From CAZQEZ01 sp964592475 (lineage in GTDB: Bacteria; Bacteroidota; Bacteroidia; Cytophagales; Cyclobacteriaceae), in NCBI GenBank assembly GCA_964592475.1, contig CAZQEZ010000233.1, positions 1-5,307 of the forward strand: 5,307 bases of DNA. The letters are read 5' to 3'. Position 1 is the first letter of the stretch, and the number at the start of each line of letters is the position of its first letter. The notes beneath the pieces were generated by a model. That model did not search any database. It worked only from the letters and a program-made list of their open reading frames with translations, and was not told the DNA's origin. Position numbers and translations under genes: made by a program. Positions 5,156 through 5,307 of this stretch are shown here, one piece after another.

Positions 5156-5307
5156 TCAAAGCTCATTTAAAAAATCCTTGGCAGATTGTAGTTTTATTTT
5201 TCCTTCCTGATGTTGTTTTACCTTCTTAATTGAATGTTGTAAGTCATAAAAAAATTCCTGATGTTCTATGGAAATATGCTTTACTTTTTTAAAACCAAGA
5301 TTTTTTA
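5156..5307 (-). CDS. Partial antitoxin-like protein, C-terminal 49 residues (runs off the window)
   Basis: A minus-strand frame enters at the right edge and ends in TGA at 5156-5158. The visible 49 residues are strongly charged and helical, with FYDLQHSIKKVKQHQEG in the middle and the ending KIKLQSAKDFLNEL. A C-terminus of the form VKxHQxGKxKLxSAxDFLxEL is familiar from small Bacteroidota antitoxin-like proteins, usually about 70-90 residues long, that often pair with RelE/ParE toxins (from memory, tentative). In such pairs the toxin normally follows at once; here the 180 bp after the stop contain only very short frames, so either the toxin is lost, lies upstream beyond the edge, or this is an orphan. 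The start is outside the window. Confidence that it is a real coding end is fair; the antitoxin label is an inference. Confidence 0.55.
   Translation of the reverse strand, partial: KNLGFKKVKHISIEHQEFFYDLQHSIKKVKQHQEGKIKLQSAKDFLNEL

Overview
The window looks like an AT-rich Bacteroidota chromosome segment (Cytophagales/Flavobacteria-like). Supporting signs are the arsenosugar gene pair of the ArsS/peroxidase type, a TPR-CHAT-type protein tail, a PKD-like lipoprotein with a short Bacteroidota-style lipobox, the lack of clear Shine-Dalgarno sequences before the starts, and several C/G-rich palindromic intergenic repeats in an AT-rich background. No species can be named from the sequence alone.

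Layout. Positions 1-1080 hold no convincing gene but are dense in repeats: an array of a G-rich/C-rich palindromic repeat with a period of about 172 bp (56-360), a triple-hairpin repeat (394-473) and a short degenerate CACAGAG tract (621-651). A strong hairpin terminator (1081-1121) lies at the 3' end of a minus-strand block. Reading that block in its direction of transcription (from 3676 down), it contains: a small AhpD/carboxymuconolactone-decarboxylase-like protein (3341-3676), the radical SAM enzyme ArsS (2224-3270), a 5'-truncated CHAT-domain protein that begins just after the arsS stop (1578-2186), and a remnant of a beta-rich DUF6252-like lipoprotein without a proper start (1134-1463). 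The first two form an arsenosugar-biosynthesis unit; the last two look like decayed passengers downstream of it.

Upstream of this operon is a 520-bp intergenic stretch (3677-4196). It carries a 285-bp MITE-like element with 15-bp perfect terminal inverted repeats and a possible TTA target duplication (3814-4098), with nested internal palindromes. On the plus strand follows a two-module PKD-like lipoprotein (4197-4910) with its own terminator (4934-4974). The right edge cuts the C-terminal part of a minus-strand antitoxin-like gene (5156-5307).

Functional picture. ArsS is known to add a 5'-deoxyadenosyl group from SAM to dimethylated arsenic, and the peroxidase-like protein is its usual genomic partner. 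ArsM, which would provide the methylated substrate, is not in the window. No complete new system is visible. The most unusual items are the truncated, apparently frameshifted CHAT domain fused directly behind arsS, and the shared architecture of the 5' repeat array and the interior of the MITE-like element.
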